Part shown: piece by piece, positions 56,460 through 64,000 of the stretch
How the letters are laid out: every line of letters starts with the position of its first letter
How positions within the stretch are numbered: the stretch's first letter is position 1
NCBI RefSeq assembly: GCF_014844095.1
Contig: NZ_CP062163.1
Location: 3,753,501 to 3,817,500 of the forward strand
Origin: Brevibacillus sp. JNUCC-41
GTDB taxonomy: Bacteria > Bacillota > Bacilli > Bacillales > DSM-1321
Direction of reading: 5' to 3'
DNA length: 64,000 nt
The notes under the pieces: model-generated
What the model saw: only the letters and a program-made list of their open reading frames with translations
Told to the model about the DNA's origin: nothing
Databases searched by the model: none
Program-made: the position numbers and the translations under genes

Positions 56460-56825
56460 ATGTCACGTATCCAGGAAAAAATGTTTAACTGTGAAAAAGA
56501 ATTAACGCTATATGTTATTGGCGGTAAATGGAAAATGCTGATTTTGTGGCATTTAGGAAAAGAGGGAACGAAGCGATTTGGTGAGCTGAAGGCTCTTATG
56601 CCGGGCATTACCCAACGAATGCTTGTTAACCAATTACGCGAGCTAGAAGAAGACCTCATTGTTGAACGAAAAGTCTATCCTGTTGTTCCGCCAAAAGTGG
56701 AATATTCATTGACCGAACAAGGAAAAAGCTTAATGCCAATACTCGATTCCATGTATGAATGGGGTAAAAACTATATGGAGAATGTGATGGATACTCCTGC
56801 CAATAAAAGTGCACCTATTAAATAG
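56460..56825 (+). CDS. hxlR: HxlR-type winged-helix activator
   Basis: 121 residues of the HxlR family: [44 protein letters not shown] and a wing with [13 protein letters not shown]. It activates hxlAB in response to formaldehyde; a Cys near the N-terminus (FNCEKE) is the conserved sensor. The ATG at 56460 follows GTGGAGG; the GTG at 56445 lies in that site. Divergent from hxlAB, and a terminator follows. Confidence 0.92.
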   Translation: MSRIQEKMFNCEKELTLYVIGGKWKMLILWHLGKEGTKRFGELKALMPGITQRMLVNQLRELEEDLIVERKVYPVVPPKVEYSLTEQGKSLMPILDSMYEWGKNYMENVMDTPANKSAPIK

Positions 56826-56850
56826 CAATCGTTCTAAAAAGAGGGGATTA

Positions 56851-56896
56851 AAAACCACAAGTAGACTTTTAATAAGTCAAGACTTGTGGTCTTTTT
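56851..56896 (+). terminator. Terminator of hxlR
   Basis: ACCACAAGT (56854-56862) and ACTTGTGGT (56882-56890), then CTTTTTATTT. Confidence 0.8.
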
Positions 56897-57045
56897 ATTT
56901 GCAATGATCCAGTTCATAAAGGAAATTAAGGAGTACATTCTGGAAAAAGGTAAATAATATTCCTGTGTTGTAAAGGATTTTAGCTGAACTGTTTTATAGT
57001 AAGGAATCAAGAATAATACATATTGTCAGGTGAGATGATGAAAAA

Positions 57046-57224
57046 ATGCCATTAACAGTAAAGGAATTTGGTGTGGGAGAAGCAGAATTTGAAAAACACC
57101 TGAACCAGATGGCAGCAGGAGCTTTTGAGGATCCTTGTACTCCGTCCAATCCACGAGAAGTATCGTGGAGGATATGAAAAAAATCTATATTGCGGCTTAC
57201 AACGGAGATAAAATCAACTTCTAA
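57046..57224 (+). pseudogene. C-terminal relic of an iron-type alcohol dehydrogenase
   Basis: MPLTVKEFGVGEAEFEKHLN then AGAFEDPCTPSNPREV, followed after a frameshift by EDMKKIYIAAYNGDKINF. This is the closing part of Fe-dependent alcohol dehydrogenases (AdhE-type C-terminal domain). All catalytic metal ligands are missing. Confidence 0.55.
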
Positions 57225-57298
57225 TGAAGATAATCAGAACATGGTACGAAAATGAATATTTTTACTTCTGTTCTATGATTTTAAGGAGGTTAATGGAC

Positions 57299-57708
57299 AT
57301 GAGCAAAAAAATCGCTACGCTTATAACAAACCTATTTGAAGATGTGGAGTACACTGAACCAGTACAAGCCTTTAAAGAAGCTGGTCATGAAGTTATCACG
57401 ATTGACAAACAATCAGGTAACGAAGTAACTGGTAAAAAAGGCACAACCGTAAAAATTGATAAATCCATTGATGAAGTTCATCCTGCAGATTTTGATGCGT
57501 TGCTTATCCCTGGTGGATCCTCTACCGATTTATTGCGTGAGAAGGTGTCGACATCACTGGCTATAAATCCATTCGCAACGATTTGAAAAATGATGGTGCA
57601 AATTATAAAGACGAAGAAGTTGTCATCAGCAAAAATATTGTAACAAGTCGAGAACCAAAAGATATTCCAGCATTCAATCGTGAAACACTAAAACTTTTAG
57701 CTAAATAA
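57299..57708 (+). pseudogene. PfpI/DJ-1 family protein with the active site deleted
   Basis: The front (MSKKIATLITNLFEDVEYTE through ALLIPGGSSTDLLR) and the back (GVDITGYKSIRNDLKNDGAN and KDIPAFNRETLKLLAK) of a PfpI-type glyoxalase/deglycase are intact, but the middle of about 45-50 codons, including the elbow with the nucleophile Cys, is missing and the frame is broken near 57543. AAGGAGG precedes the ATG at 57299. It is not functional unless a truncated protein has a use. Confidence 0.75.
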
Positions 57709-57738
57709 CAATGGTGATGAAAAAACTTAAATATATCT

Positions 57739-57772
57739 AACTTGCGGATGCTTTTATCAGAATCCGCAAGTT
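57739..57772. terminator. Hairpin between pfpI relic and SDR gene
   Basis: AACTTGCGGAT (57739-57749) pairs with ATCCGCAAGTT (57762-57772). There is no long T-run, so it could be a terminator or leader hairpin. Confidence 0.5.
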
Positions 57773-57807
57773 GGTTAAACAAACGTATGAATAAAGGAGG
57801 AATTGCG

Positions 57808-58548
57808 TTGTCATTAAAAGGTAAAAGAGTGGTTGTTTTAGGAGGTACATCTGGTATTGGTTTTGCCGCTGCCAAGGCGTTTATCGATGAATCCGCTCAA
57901 GTCATTATTGCTAGCCGTTCTGCTTCAAAATTATCTGACGCAGAAGTGAAGCTTGGTGGTGACGTAGAGGGCTATGAAATCGACTTTCGCAGCGAGGAAA
58001 AGGTTGCTGGCTTTTTCAAGAAGGTTGGAAAATTTGATCACCTAGTGGTCACTGCAGGTGAAGGCGCAATGGGTCACTTTAGCGAACTGCCTGTTGCAAC
58101 CGTAAGAGAGGCTTTTGATAGTAAGTTCTGGGGGCAGTATATTTCGGTTCGTGCTGCTCTTCCATACTTGAATAATGAAAGTTCTATTACATTAACTTCT
58201 GGTGTATATGGTGTGCGTCCTCCTCAAGGTGCAACGACTCTAGCTTCCATTAATTCAGCAATCGATGGATTAGTAAGAGGACTTTCAGTGGACCTGGCAC
58301 CTATCAGAGTAAACGTGGTATCACCTGGTATCGTTGACACTCCTCTTTACGGCGGAATGCCAGAAGATGAAAGACAAATTATGTACCATGGGATAGCTAA
58401 GCAATTACCTGTTGGACGTGTTGCTCAACCTAGAGATATAGCTGAAACCTATGTTTACCTAGCGAAAAATGGGTTTACAACTGGCACATCGGTTCTTATC
58501 GGCTCATTTGATCTAATCCATGGATATCAAAGTCGATTGATAAATTGA
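57808..58548 (+). CDS. SDR-family oxidoreductase
   Basis: 246 residues with VLGGTSGIG near the start, SGVYGVRPPQG in the place of the usual catalytic segment, and a C-terminal VLIGSFDLIHGYQSRLIN. The normal Tyr-X3-Lys pair is absent: after the serine strand the protein reads ATTLASINSAIDGLVRG, with no tyrosine at the expected site. TTG at 57808 is the likely start because AAAGGAGG is placed correctly. It may be a divergent SDR with altered chemistry, as seen in some known Bacillus paralogues. Confidence 0.8.
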   Translation: MSLKGKRVVVLGGTSGIGFAAAKAFIDESAQVIIASRSASKLSDAEVKLGGDVEGYEIDFRSEEKVAGFFKKVGKFDHLVVTAGEGAMGHFSELPVATVREAFDSKFWGQYISVRAALPYLNNESSITLTSGVYGVRPPQGATTLASINSAIDGLVRGLSVDLAPIRVNVVSPGIVDTPLYGGMPEDERQIMYHGIAKQLPVGRVAQPRDIAETYVYLAKNGFTTGTSVLIGSFDLIHGYQSRLIN

Positions 58549-58772
58549 TTTAGAATAGAAGTGGTGAGGTTGACTCAAAGTGTCCGACACTTACAGACCA
58601 TCCTCACTTTCTTTGTTTTTTTGCACAGACGGAAGCAGAAATGGCCATATCATGCAACAAAGAAGGATTTTTTTGGTTGCGTAAATTCTAAATATATGCG
58701 TACTTTATACGAAGAGACTTTAACATTTTGCTTCTATGATACCCAAATACATAAAAGAAAGGGTCGAGCCTA

Positions 58773-59663
58773 ATGGATGAAAAGAAAAGAGCGGAAATTA
58801 AAAGTGCATTAGCCAAACACGTGGTAACCCTGCCTGATGGCACTTCTTTACCTAGTTTAGGACAAGGAACATGGTACATGGGGGAAAATCCCCAAGTGAG
58901 AGACAAAGAAATAAAAGCCTTGCAGCTCGGCATAGAATTAGGCATGACACTTATTGACACTGCTGAAATGTACGGAAATGGCGATTCTGAACGCTTAGTT
59001 GGCGAAGCCATTAAAGGACGCAGAAATGAAGTCTTTTTAGTCTCAAAAGTGTATCCCCATCATGCAGGTTTAGATATGATTTCAAAAGCATGTGAAAACA
59101 GCCTAAAACGACTCGGAACAGACCAATTGGACTTATATCTTCTCCACTGGAGAGGACATGTTCCTTTAGAGGAAACAATTGAAGGAATGGAAAAACTACG
59201 TGAAGAAGGGAAAATTTTAAGATGGGGCGTCTCTAATTTTGACACGGCTGATATGGAAGAGCTATGGTACATTACGAATGGAAAAAATTGTGTGATGAAC
59301 CAAGTGCTATACCATTTAGGTTCAAGAGGAATCGACTTCGATCTCTTACCATGGCAACGTGAACATAACATGCCAATCATGGCCTACAGTCCCCTTGCCC
59401 AAGGAGGCTCTTTAAGAAGACAGCTATTAAACGATCCAACTATTCAGGATATTGCTGACAAATACAATGCCGAACCATTACAAATCGCTCTCGCTTGGAC
59501 CATCCGTTCGAATAACGTCATCTCTATTCCAAAAGCGGTTCAAGATGAACATGTTTTAGCAAATGCCGAAGCAGCAACAATTGAGTTAACTGAAGAAGAT
59601 CTCAGTAGAATTGATCAAGTGTTTCCTAAACCTACTAGGAAAATGCCATTGGATATTATTTGA
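58773..59663 (+). CDS. Aldo/keto reductase
   Basis: 296 residues, (alpha/beta)8 type. Catalytic tetrad: Asp in LIDTAEMYGNGDSE with Tyr four residues on, Lys in LVSKVYPHHAG and His in YLLHWRGHVP. The C-terminal NADPH segment reads IPKAVQDEHVLANAEA. It reduces aldehydes or ketones in the cytosol; substrate unknown. Its nearness to hxlAB and SDR genes suggests carbonyl detoxification. The sequence 58549-58772 before it has no convincing gene. Start after AAAGGGTCGAG. Confidence 0.9.
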   Translation: MDEKKRAEIKSALAKHVVTLPDGTSLPSLGQGTWYMGENPQVRDKEIKALQLGIELGMTLIDTAEMYGNGDSERLVGEAIKGRRNEVFLVSKVYPHHAGLDMISKACENSLKRLGTDQLDLYLLHWRGHVPLEETIEGMEKLREEGKILRWGVSNFDTADMEELWYITNGKNCVMNQVLYHLGSRGIDFDLLPWQREHNMPIMAYSPLAQGGSLRRQLLNDPTIQDIADKYNAEPLQIALAWTIRSNNVISIPKAVQDEHVLANAEAATIELTEEDLSRIDQVFPKPTRKMPLDII

Positions 59664-59724
59664 AAATTCACTTTAAAGAGGGAATATTGTTGGAGTTGCT
59701 GACAATCTAATAGGAATTTCAAAA

Positions 59725-59759
59725 AAACTGTGTAGAATTTATTCCATACAGTTTTTTTT
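59725..59759 (+). terminator. Terminator of the aldo/keto reductase gene
   Basis: AACTGTGTA and TACAGTT pair around an AT loop, followed by eight T residues. Confidence 0.7.
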
Positions 59760-59768
59760 CGGGGAAAT

Positions 59769-60068
59769 TTAATATCCTTTCCGAATTATTCTCGCATAAC
59801 GGAGTAGTGCTAATTGGACGGAAAAGCTTAATCGGTTGTAGTCCGGTCAATGACAATGAATGATTTCCAAATCATTTTGCGAGAAGGTATAGTAAGTAGC
59901 AAGTCCTCTTTCACCATTGGGAGGTACCATCCATTCTAATCGTTGGTCTGTTGTAAGAAGTTCTTTTCCACTTTGTTTATCAATGAAGATATAACGTTCT
60001 TCAATTCTAAGTTCATGAAATTTCTTAAGCTGTCGTTCTGGATTTTGATCCTTAGCTGAATCACGAAC
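59769..60068 (-). pseudogene. Tn3-family relic: resolvase N-terminus joined to transposase N-terminus
   Basis: On the minus strand RDSAKDQNPERQLKKFHELR and YIFIDKQSGK come from a serine resolvase of the TnpR type. Directly in frame follow LLTTDQRLEWMVPPNGERGL, YTFSQNDLEIIH and, after one stop, DYNRLSFSVQLALLRY, the beginning of a Tn3-family transposase. The resolvase lacks its first residues including the catalytic Ser and the rest of its body, and the transposase its catalytic part. Confidence 0.65.
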
Positions 60069-60209
60069 CTACCCAAATTCCAAAAATAGCCACGCCCTCC
60101 AAAATGCTCTTCTTGTCTTTTAACGAAGTGTTTTCGATACCCATCGAGTAAAAACATACGTGAATAGGCAAGATATATATGCATTTAATATATTGAAGGA
60201 GTGTTAATT

Positions 60210-60644
60210 ATGGCTGATATGAAAATAAATGTGAATGCAATTTGGGATGGTGGGGTAACAGGGAATGGAACCCTTAAAGCGGAGTATCTGGATACAAAAA
60301 TCGCTATTCCAACATCATTAGGAGGTAGTGGTAACGGAGCAAATCCAAAAGAGGTTCTCGTTGCTTCTGTAACAACTTGTTATGCAGCAACACTAACATT
60401 TGTGCTTGAAAGCAGAAAACTTCCTGTGGCGGAACTTACAGTGAACTCTGAGGCAAGTATATCTGATAATGAGTTTAAAATTATCCATTATCCTCACATC
60501 GTTTTATCTGCTGGCGCGACAGAAGAACAAACTCAATCTGCACAAAGAGCGACAGAAGAAGCAGATAAAGGGTGCGATGTCGGAAATATATTGAAAAAAG
60601 CAGATGTTAAAATTGAAGTTCAAGGTAAAGTTTCTGTGAAATGA
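60210..60644 (+). CDS. OsmC/Ohr-family peroxide-reducing protein
   Basis: 144 residues: VNAIWDGGVTGNGTLKAEYL, GGSGNGANPKEVLVASVTTC with the first reactive Cys, and ADKGCDVGNI with the second. These proteins reduce organic hydroperoxides through the Cys pair. The spacing is that of the Ohr/SACOL1771-like group. ATG at 60210 follows GAAGGAG; the GTG at 60201 is too near the site. Monocistronic, with a strong terminator region after it. Confidence 0.88.
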   Translation: MADMKINVNAIWDGGVTGNGTLKAEYLDTKIAIPTSLGGSGNGANPKEVLVASVTTCYAATLTFVLESRKLPVAELTVNSEASISDNEFKIIHYPHIVLSAGATEEQTQSAQRATEEADKGCDVGNILKKADVKIEVQGKVSVK

Positions 60645-60731
60645 TATGCTTCACCCAAAGATATAGAAATATTCACTTTTTTGTTCAAATTTATCGATCT
60701 TCCACAATCGAGGCATTATCTACAGTATGGA

Positions 60732-60776
60732 AAAAAGCCCAATTTCTCAATTTAATGCTGAGAAATTGGGCTTTTT
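60732..60776. terminator. Perfect 18-bp terminator hairpin, dispersed repeat copy 2
   Basis: AAAAAGCCCAATTTCTCA (60732-60749) and its reverse complement (60759-60776) make a perfect stem. The right arm and 30 bp beyond match the repeat at 8973-9028. Confidence 0.8.
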
Positions 60777-60909
60777 AATATTAGTATTTCCTTAAAGTTG
60801 TAAATTTGCGTTTTGCTGGTGGTACCCCTTTATAAAAAATAAAAAGGAGCTAGTGTTATACAGTTACCTGAAGACTTTAAAAATTTTTTAGGCATAAACC
60901 CAGCTACTA

Positions 60910-60978
60910 TCCCCATGTGCATCATTCGCATGGCAAAGGATTTACCATTTGGCCCGGATCTTCCTGCACCCGCTAGCT
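60910..60978 (-). pseudogene. hxlB fragment
   Basis: CCCCATGTGCATCATTCGCA and the following bases match 55395-55460 of hxlB (the GRSG...KSFAMRMMHMG segment) with a handful of changes. Only about 23 codons remain. The rest of 60777-61447 contains no gene I can support; a 63-codon minus-strand frame overlapping this piece is unlikely to be real. Confidence 0.6.
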
Positions 60979-61447
60979 TCTTCGTTGGCTTTTAAGTCTA
61001 ATCTACACTTGTTAATCCATTTTACAATATCATCCTGAGATGGTTTACTCTTTGACACAATAAAGACTGCTTCAAAACGTTGTTTACAAGGATTCCAAAC
61101 GAAGCAACAAATCCATAGACCTTGTATCGTCATCTATAACATCATCTTCATCAGAAGTTTCTTCACCTATCCTTTTAAAGTCTTGGTTTTCAAAGCTATA
61201 TTCCAACTCAAACCATTTAAAAGATGGGCAAAATAATCCTCATCTCTTTGCCACCTGTCCTCTAAGCTAATTTGTGTAGTTCCTTTAAAGCCGTTTCCTA
61301 GCCCTGTCTAAAGCATAAAATTTGATTTTGGGTATAAAGGAGAATAATATAGAGATATCGCAAATTATCAATTTCCTTTTGTTCGATTAGTTTATACGCA
61401 TTCCAAGCAAAATAGATTTTAATAAGATCAGAAAGGGGCGGGCACCG

Positions 61448-61789
61448 TTGAATCAGGAATCAAATATGATAAATGACGAACAGGCAGTTGAAATTTTCAA
61501 GGCTCTGTCAAATCAAATAAGGGTAAATATTCTGCAAATGTTGAAAGAACCTGATAATAACTTTTCCCCGCAGGCCCATGTCATCAAAGAAAAAGGCTTT
61601 GATGGCGGGATTTGTGTTAGTGATATTCGCAGCAAAGTAGGACTATCACAGTCCACTACCTCCCAGTATTTATCTATCCTATTGCAAAGCGGTCTGGTGG
61701 AAATGAAACGAATCGGACAATGGACTTATTATCGACGCAATGAGGAAACCATTAAACAGTTTGAAAAGTATATAGGCTTAAAAATATAA
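61448..61789 (+). CDS. ArsR-family winged-helix regulator
   Basis: 113 residues: EIFKALSNQIRVNILQMLKE at the N-terminus and the recognition helix in LSQSTTSQYLSILLQSGLVE. Cysteines for arsenic-type metal binding are not apparent beyond one (GICVSD), so a non-metal signal is more probable. A TTG start at 61448 follows GGGGCGGGCACC; ATG at 61466 is an alternative. It precedes two luciferase-like genes by 20 bp and most probably regulates that unit. Confidence 0.87.
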   Translation: MNQESNMINDEQAVEIFKALSNQIRVNILQMLKEPDNNFSPQAHVIKEKGFDGGICVSDIRSKVGLSQSTTSQYLSILLQSGLVEMKRIGQWTYYRRNEETIKQFEKYIGLKI

Positions 61790-61809
61790 CCTTTTAAGGA
61801 GGACCAAAA

Positions 61810-62775
61810 GTGAGTTTTCAAAATCATCGTGCCTATAACAGCATGTACCAGAAAGACAAAATGACACTCGGATTTGTCCTCCCGACTGCCAAGATGTCTA
61901 AAAATCCGATTATGGAGAATCAGCTGGAGCTTGCCCGTAAAATTGAGGAATATGGCTTTGCTTCATTATGGCTCCGTGATATTACGATGCAGAATTTGAA
62001 TATTGATGATAACGGCCAAAAATTCGATTTATGGATTTATTTGACGTATCTTGCTGCCTATACGAAGCACATTGCGTTAGTAACAGGAAGTGTAGTTCTC
62101 CCTTTGCGCCACCCCGTCAGGGTAGCTAAGGAAGCTGCATCAATAGACCAATTGTTTCCAGGTCGATTGATTATGGGAGTGGCATCAGGGGACAGGGAAA
62201 AAGATTTTACAGCTTTAGGGATATCTAAGCAAGAAAGCGGTCCGTTATTTAAAGAAAATTTCGAAATTCTCGACCGGCTGTTAAAAGAGGATCAGCCGAC
62301 AATCCACAGCCACGCCGGGCTTATCGATGGTACAGATATGAGGTTAATCCCAAAGCCTGTATCTTCGATTCCGACCATGGTGACTGGATTTAGCAATCAG
62401 TCTATCAATTGGATAGCCAGGAATGGTGATGGGTGGCTTCAATACCCAAGAAGCATTATTCAGCAGGCGCAGCTTATCCAGGATTATCGTGCTTTAACTG
62501 AAGTTCAAGCTCCAGAAGATTTTAAACCCTTCTCTCAAAGCTTGTTCATCAATTTATTGGAAAATCCCGATGAAATGCCTGTACCCATACCCTTAGGCTA
62601 TTCCGTGGGAAGAAACCGTTTAGTTGATCTACTTCATCAATTTCAAGAGATTGGTGTCAACCATTTGGCGTTTGTTCTGTATTTTTCCAAGCGCCCTCCA
62701 GAGGAAGTAATCCAGGAGCTTGGAGAATTTGTTTTACCCAACTTTCCAACCCATAAAGGTACAGGCCAGCTATAA
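61810..62775 (+). CDS. LLM-class flavin-dependent oxidoreductase (1)
   Basis: 321 residues of the bacterial luciferase-like superfamily: MTLGFVLPTA, LARKIEEYGFASLWLRDI, VTGSVVLPLRHPVRVAKEAA, SIDQLFPGRLIMGVASG and VTGFSNQSINWIARNGDGWL. These enzymes use FMN, usually from a separate reductase, to oxidise or cleave small substrates. GTG start with AGGAGG before it. It is the second gene of a set with the ArsR gene and the MsnO8-type gene; no flavin reductase is included in the visible part. Confidence 0.87.
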   Translation: MSFQNHRAYNSMYQKDKMTLGFVLPTAKMSKNPIMENQLELARKIEEYGFASLWLRDITMQNLNIDDNGQKFDLWIYLTYLAAYTKHIALVTGSVVLPLRHPVRVAKEAASIDQLFPGRLIMGVASGDREKDFTALGISKQESGPLFKENFEILDRLLKEDQPTIHSHAGLIDGTDMRLIPKPVSSIPTMVTGFSNQSINWIARNGDGWLQYPRSIIQQAQLIQDYRALTEVQAPEDFKPFSQSLFINLLENPDEMPVPIPLGYSVGRNRLVDLLHQFQEIGVNHLAFVLYFSKRPPEEVIQELGEFVLPNFPTHKGTGQL

Positions 62776-62804
62776 AAAATTCAATTGTATAAAGGGGAAG
62801 AATT

Positions 62805-63806
62805 ATGACAAAGAAAATAGAACTTTCAGTACTAGATCCCTCCCCAATAGTCGAGGGGGGATCAGCCGAACTTTCCCTTCAAAACACGCTTGATCTAGCA
62901 AAGAAAACAGAGCAGTGGGGATATAAACGGTTTTGGCTTGCTGAACATCATAATTGGGCAGGAATGGCGAGTTCAGCATCCCCAATCGTAATTGGACGAG
63001 TAGCCTCTGTCACGGAAAAAATGCGTATTGGATCAGGCGCAATGCTGCTTTCCCATCATTCTCCGCTTTCCGTGGCAGAGCAATTTGGAACATTAGAAAC
63101 CTTCTTCCCTGGCCGGATCGACCTTGGATTGGGGCGGGCACCTGGCACCGACCAATATACAGCAAATGTATTGCGGCAGCGGGTTGCTGGTGAACCTGAA
63201 TTTGATGCCCGGCTTGAGGAGCTTATCGCATATCTTTATGGTACAGGAACAGCCACTAAGAATGGTTCATTTAGCATTCACGCCATTCCCGGCGAAAAAA
63301 CAAATGTGCCAATTTGGCTGTTAGGTTCAGGGTTTTATAGTGCACAATTGTCTGGGATGCTTGGGTTACCATTCTCTTTCGCGGGACATTTTGCTCCAGG
63401 TAACATGATGGAGGCCATAAAACTATACCGGGATTATTTTCGTCCGTCTCAATTTTTGGAGGAGCCTTATGTACTGTTAGCCGTTCAAGTGGTGGCTGCT
63501 GATGAGAAACAGGAGGCACAAAGGCTTGCCACTTCGATGTATCAAAAATTTCTTTTGTTAACCCGTGGACAGCCTTCGCCCATTTTGCCACCAGTTGATA
63601 ATATGGACAAACTTTGGAACGATAATGAACGCAGGGCAGTTGAAGAACAGCTTTTCACTTCCATCATCGGGGACCCTGCAGGTGTGAAGCAGCAGCTCCA
63701 TGAGTTAATAGAAAAGACTGACGCTGATGAAGTTATGGCTCATACAGAGATCTTTGATCATAAGGCACGGCTGCGCTCTTATGAAATTTTGGCTCAGGCG
63801 CAGTAA
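62805..63806 (+). CDS. LLM-class flavin-dependent oxidoreductase (2), MsnO8 type
   Basis: 333 residues: IELSVLDPSPIVEGG, WLAEHHNWAGMASSASPIVI, GSGAMLLSHHSPLSVAEQFG and FPGRIDLGLGRAPGTDQYTA, the landmarks of the MsnO8/YvbT-like group. It follows the first LLM gene by 29 bp, yet the two are distant in sequence, so the pair is not a recent duplication. The alkanal-type luciferase chemistry requires reduced FMN. Substrate unknown. Confidence 0.88.
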   Translation: MTKKIELSVLDPSPIVEGGSAELSLQNTLDLAKKTEQWGYKRFWLAEHHNWAGMASSASPIVIGRVASVTEKMRIGSGAMLLSHHSPLSVAEQFGTLETFFPGRIDLGLGRAPGTDQYTANVLRQRVAGEPEFDARLEELIAYLYGTGTATKNGSFSIHAIPGEKTNVPIWLLGSGFYSAQLSGMLGLPFSFAGHFAPGNMMEAIKLYRDYFRPSQFLEEPYVLLAVQVVAADEKQEAQRLATSMYQKFLLLTRGQPSPILPPVDNMDKLWNDNERRAVEEQLFTSIIGDPAGVKQQLHELIEKTDADEVMAHTEIFDHKARLRSYEILAQAQ

Positions 63807-63907
63807 ATTAAACAGTGTCTAGTCTAATCAAGGATGTATTTTCTGCAGATATTAAATCAGTTAAATTAATGTGATTTAGATTGAAGCAGTAAAAGAGGAC
63901 AAAGAAT

Positions 63908-63934
63908 AAAACCTATAAATTCTTTTATAGGTTT
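63908..63934 (+). terminator. Terminator after the LLM genes
   Basis: AAACCTATAAA (63908-63918) and TTTATAGGTTT (63924-63934) form a perfect stem with a 5-base loop. Confidence 0.65.
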
Positions 63935-63967
63935 GAAGCGAAATTTTTAAAGAAAGAAGATGAGCAT

Positions 63968-64000
63968 ATGCCTGAAAATGATACAAAACAAATTACGGAT
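63968..64000 (+). CDS. Start of a gene running off the right edge
   Basis: ATG at 63968 after AAGAAAGAAGATGAG, with 11 codons (MPENDTKQITD) before the window ends. Family not identifiable. Confidence 0.4.
   Translation, partial: MPENDTKQITD

Noticed and set aside
58561-58773. 70-codon ORF before the aldo/keto reductase
   Set aside because: No ribosome site, unusual composition, and it overlaps a probable hairpin after the SDR gene.
60942-61133. 63-codon minus-strand ORF
   Set aside because: Its end overlaps the hxlB fragment in another frame, there is no ribosome site, and no family pattern is visible.

Overview
The window reads as chromosomal DNA of a low-G+C, spore-forming member of the Bacillaceae. 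The evidence is a complete GerA-type germinant receptor operon, a Spo0E-like phosphatase, an Sda-like kinase inhibitor, a Bacillus-type ferredoxin with its thioredoxin-reductase-like reductase, an HxlR/HxlA/HxlB ribulose monophosphate unit, AGGAGG-type ribosome binding sites, frequent TTG and GTG starts, and CcpA-type cre sites. The genus cannot be fixed from the sequence alone. No rRNA, tRNA or CRISPR array was seen.

Layout. 0.4-6.7 kb: two outward-facing copies of a LysR regulator plus HD-domain gene flank a TetR / two-SDR cassette; the right LysR copy is a pseudogene with an internal inverted piece. 7-12.5 kb: lysine-type permease, Spo0E-like gene, M24 peptidase / ferredoxin / ferredoxin reductase cluster with a divergent LysR gene. 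12.6-15.9 kb: IS3 and IS110 scraps, an orphan ABC ATPase, a XerS-like relic and a decayed MetQ-like lipoprotein gene. 16.1-30.6 kb: a catabolic island (LacI regulator, MHS-type importer, two dehydrogenases, a PGDH-like 2-hydroxyacid dehydrogenase, a SuyAB-like lyase, a ComC-like dehydrogenase, a GntR regulator, a YeiH-type exporter and a DctPQM TRAP transporter). 31.2-40.3 kb: further XerS and ABC relics, a LysR / M20 hydrolase / YfcC operon, small sporulation-type genes and a YitT protein. 40.4-47.9 kb: a sugar-acid island (IclR, YjhG-type dehydratase, FAH-family dehydratase, semialdehyde dehydrogenase, GntP permease). 48.7-52.4 kb: the ger tricistron. 52.9-54 kb: a dead IS3 element. 54-60.6 kb: SDR, hxlBA, hxlR, broken PfpI, SDR, aldo/keto reductase, a Tn3 relic and an OsmC protein. 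61.4-63.8 kb: ArsR regulator and two luciferase-like monooxygenases.

How the genes work together. The best candidate for a new system is the 16-31 kb island. Its families fit a complete C3-sulfonate route: 2,3-dihydroxypropane-1-sulfonate to sulfolactaldehyde (YihU-like enzyme), to sulfolactate (GabD-like enzyme), stereo-inversion through sulfopyruvate (SlcC- and ComC-like enzymes), then SuyAB cleavage to pyruvate and sulfite, with sulfite or sulfate leaving through the YeiH-type protein. A shared operator-like palindrome built on GGTTGGGTCACCCAACC lies in front of the importer operon, the lyase genes, the GntR gene, the exporter gene and the TRAP operon, which ties the parts into one regulon. 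The substrate assignment is inference from families and context.

The 40-48 kb island similarly reads as an oxidative (Weimberg-type) pathway from D-xylonate or a related aldonate to 2-oxoglutarate, with an IclR-linked AT-rich motif at three promoters. Between these islands lie many relics (three XerS-like fragments, a partial ABC gene copy, IS3, IS110 and Tn3 scraps, and truncated metabolic genes), marking a much-rearranged accessory region.
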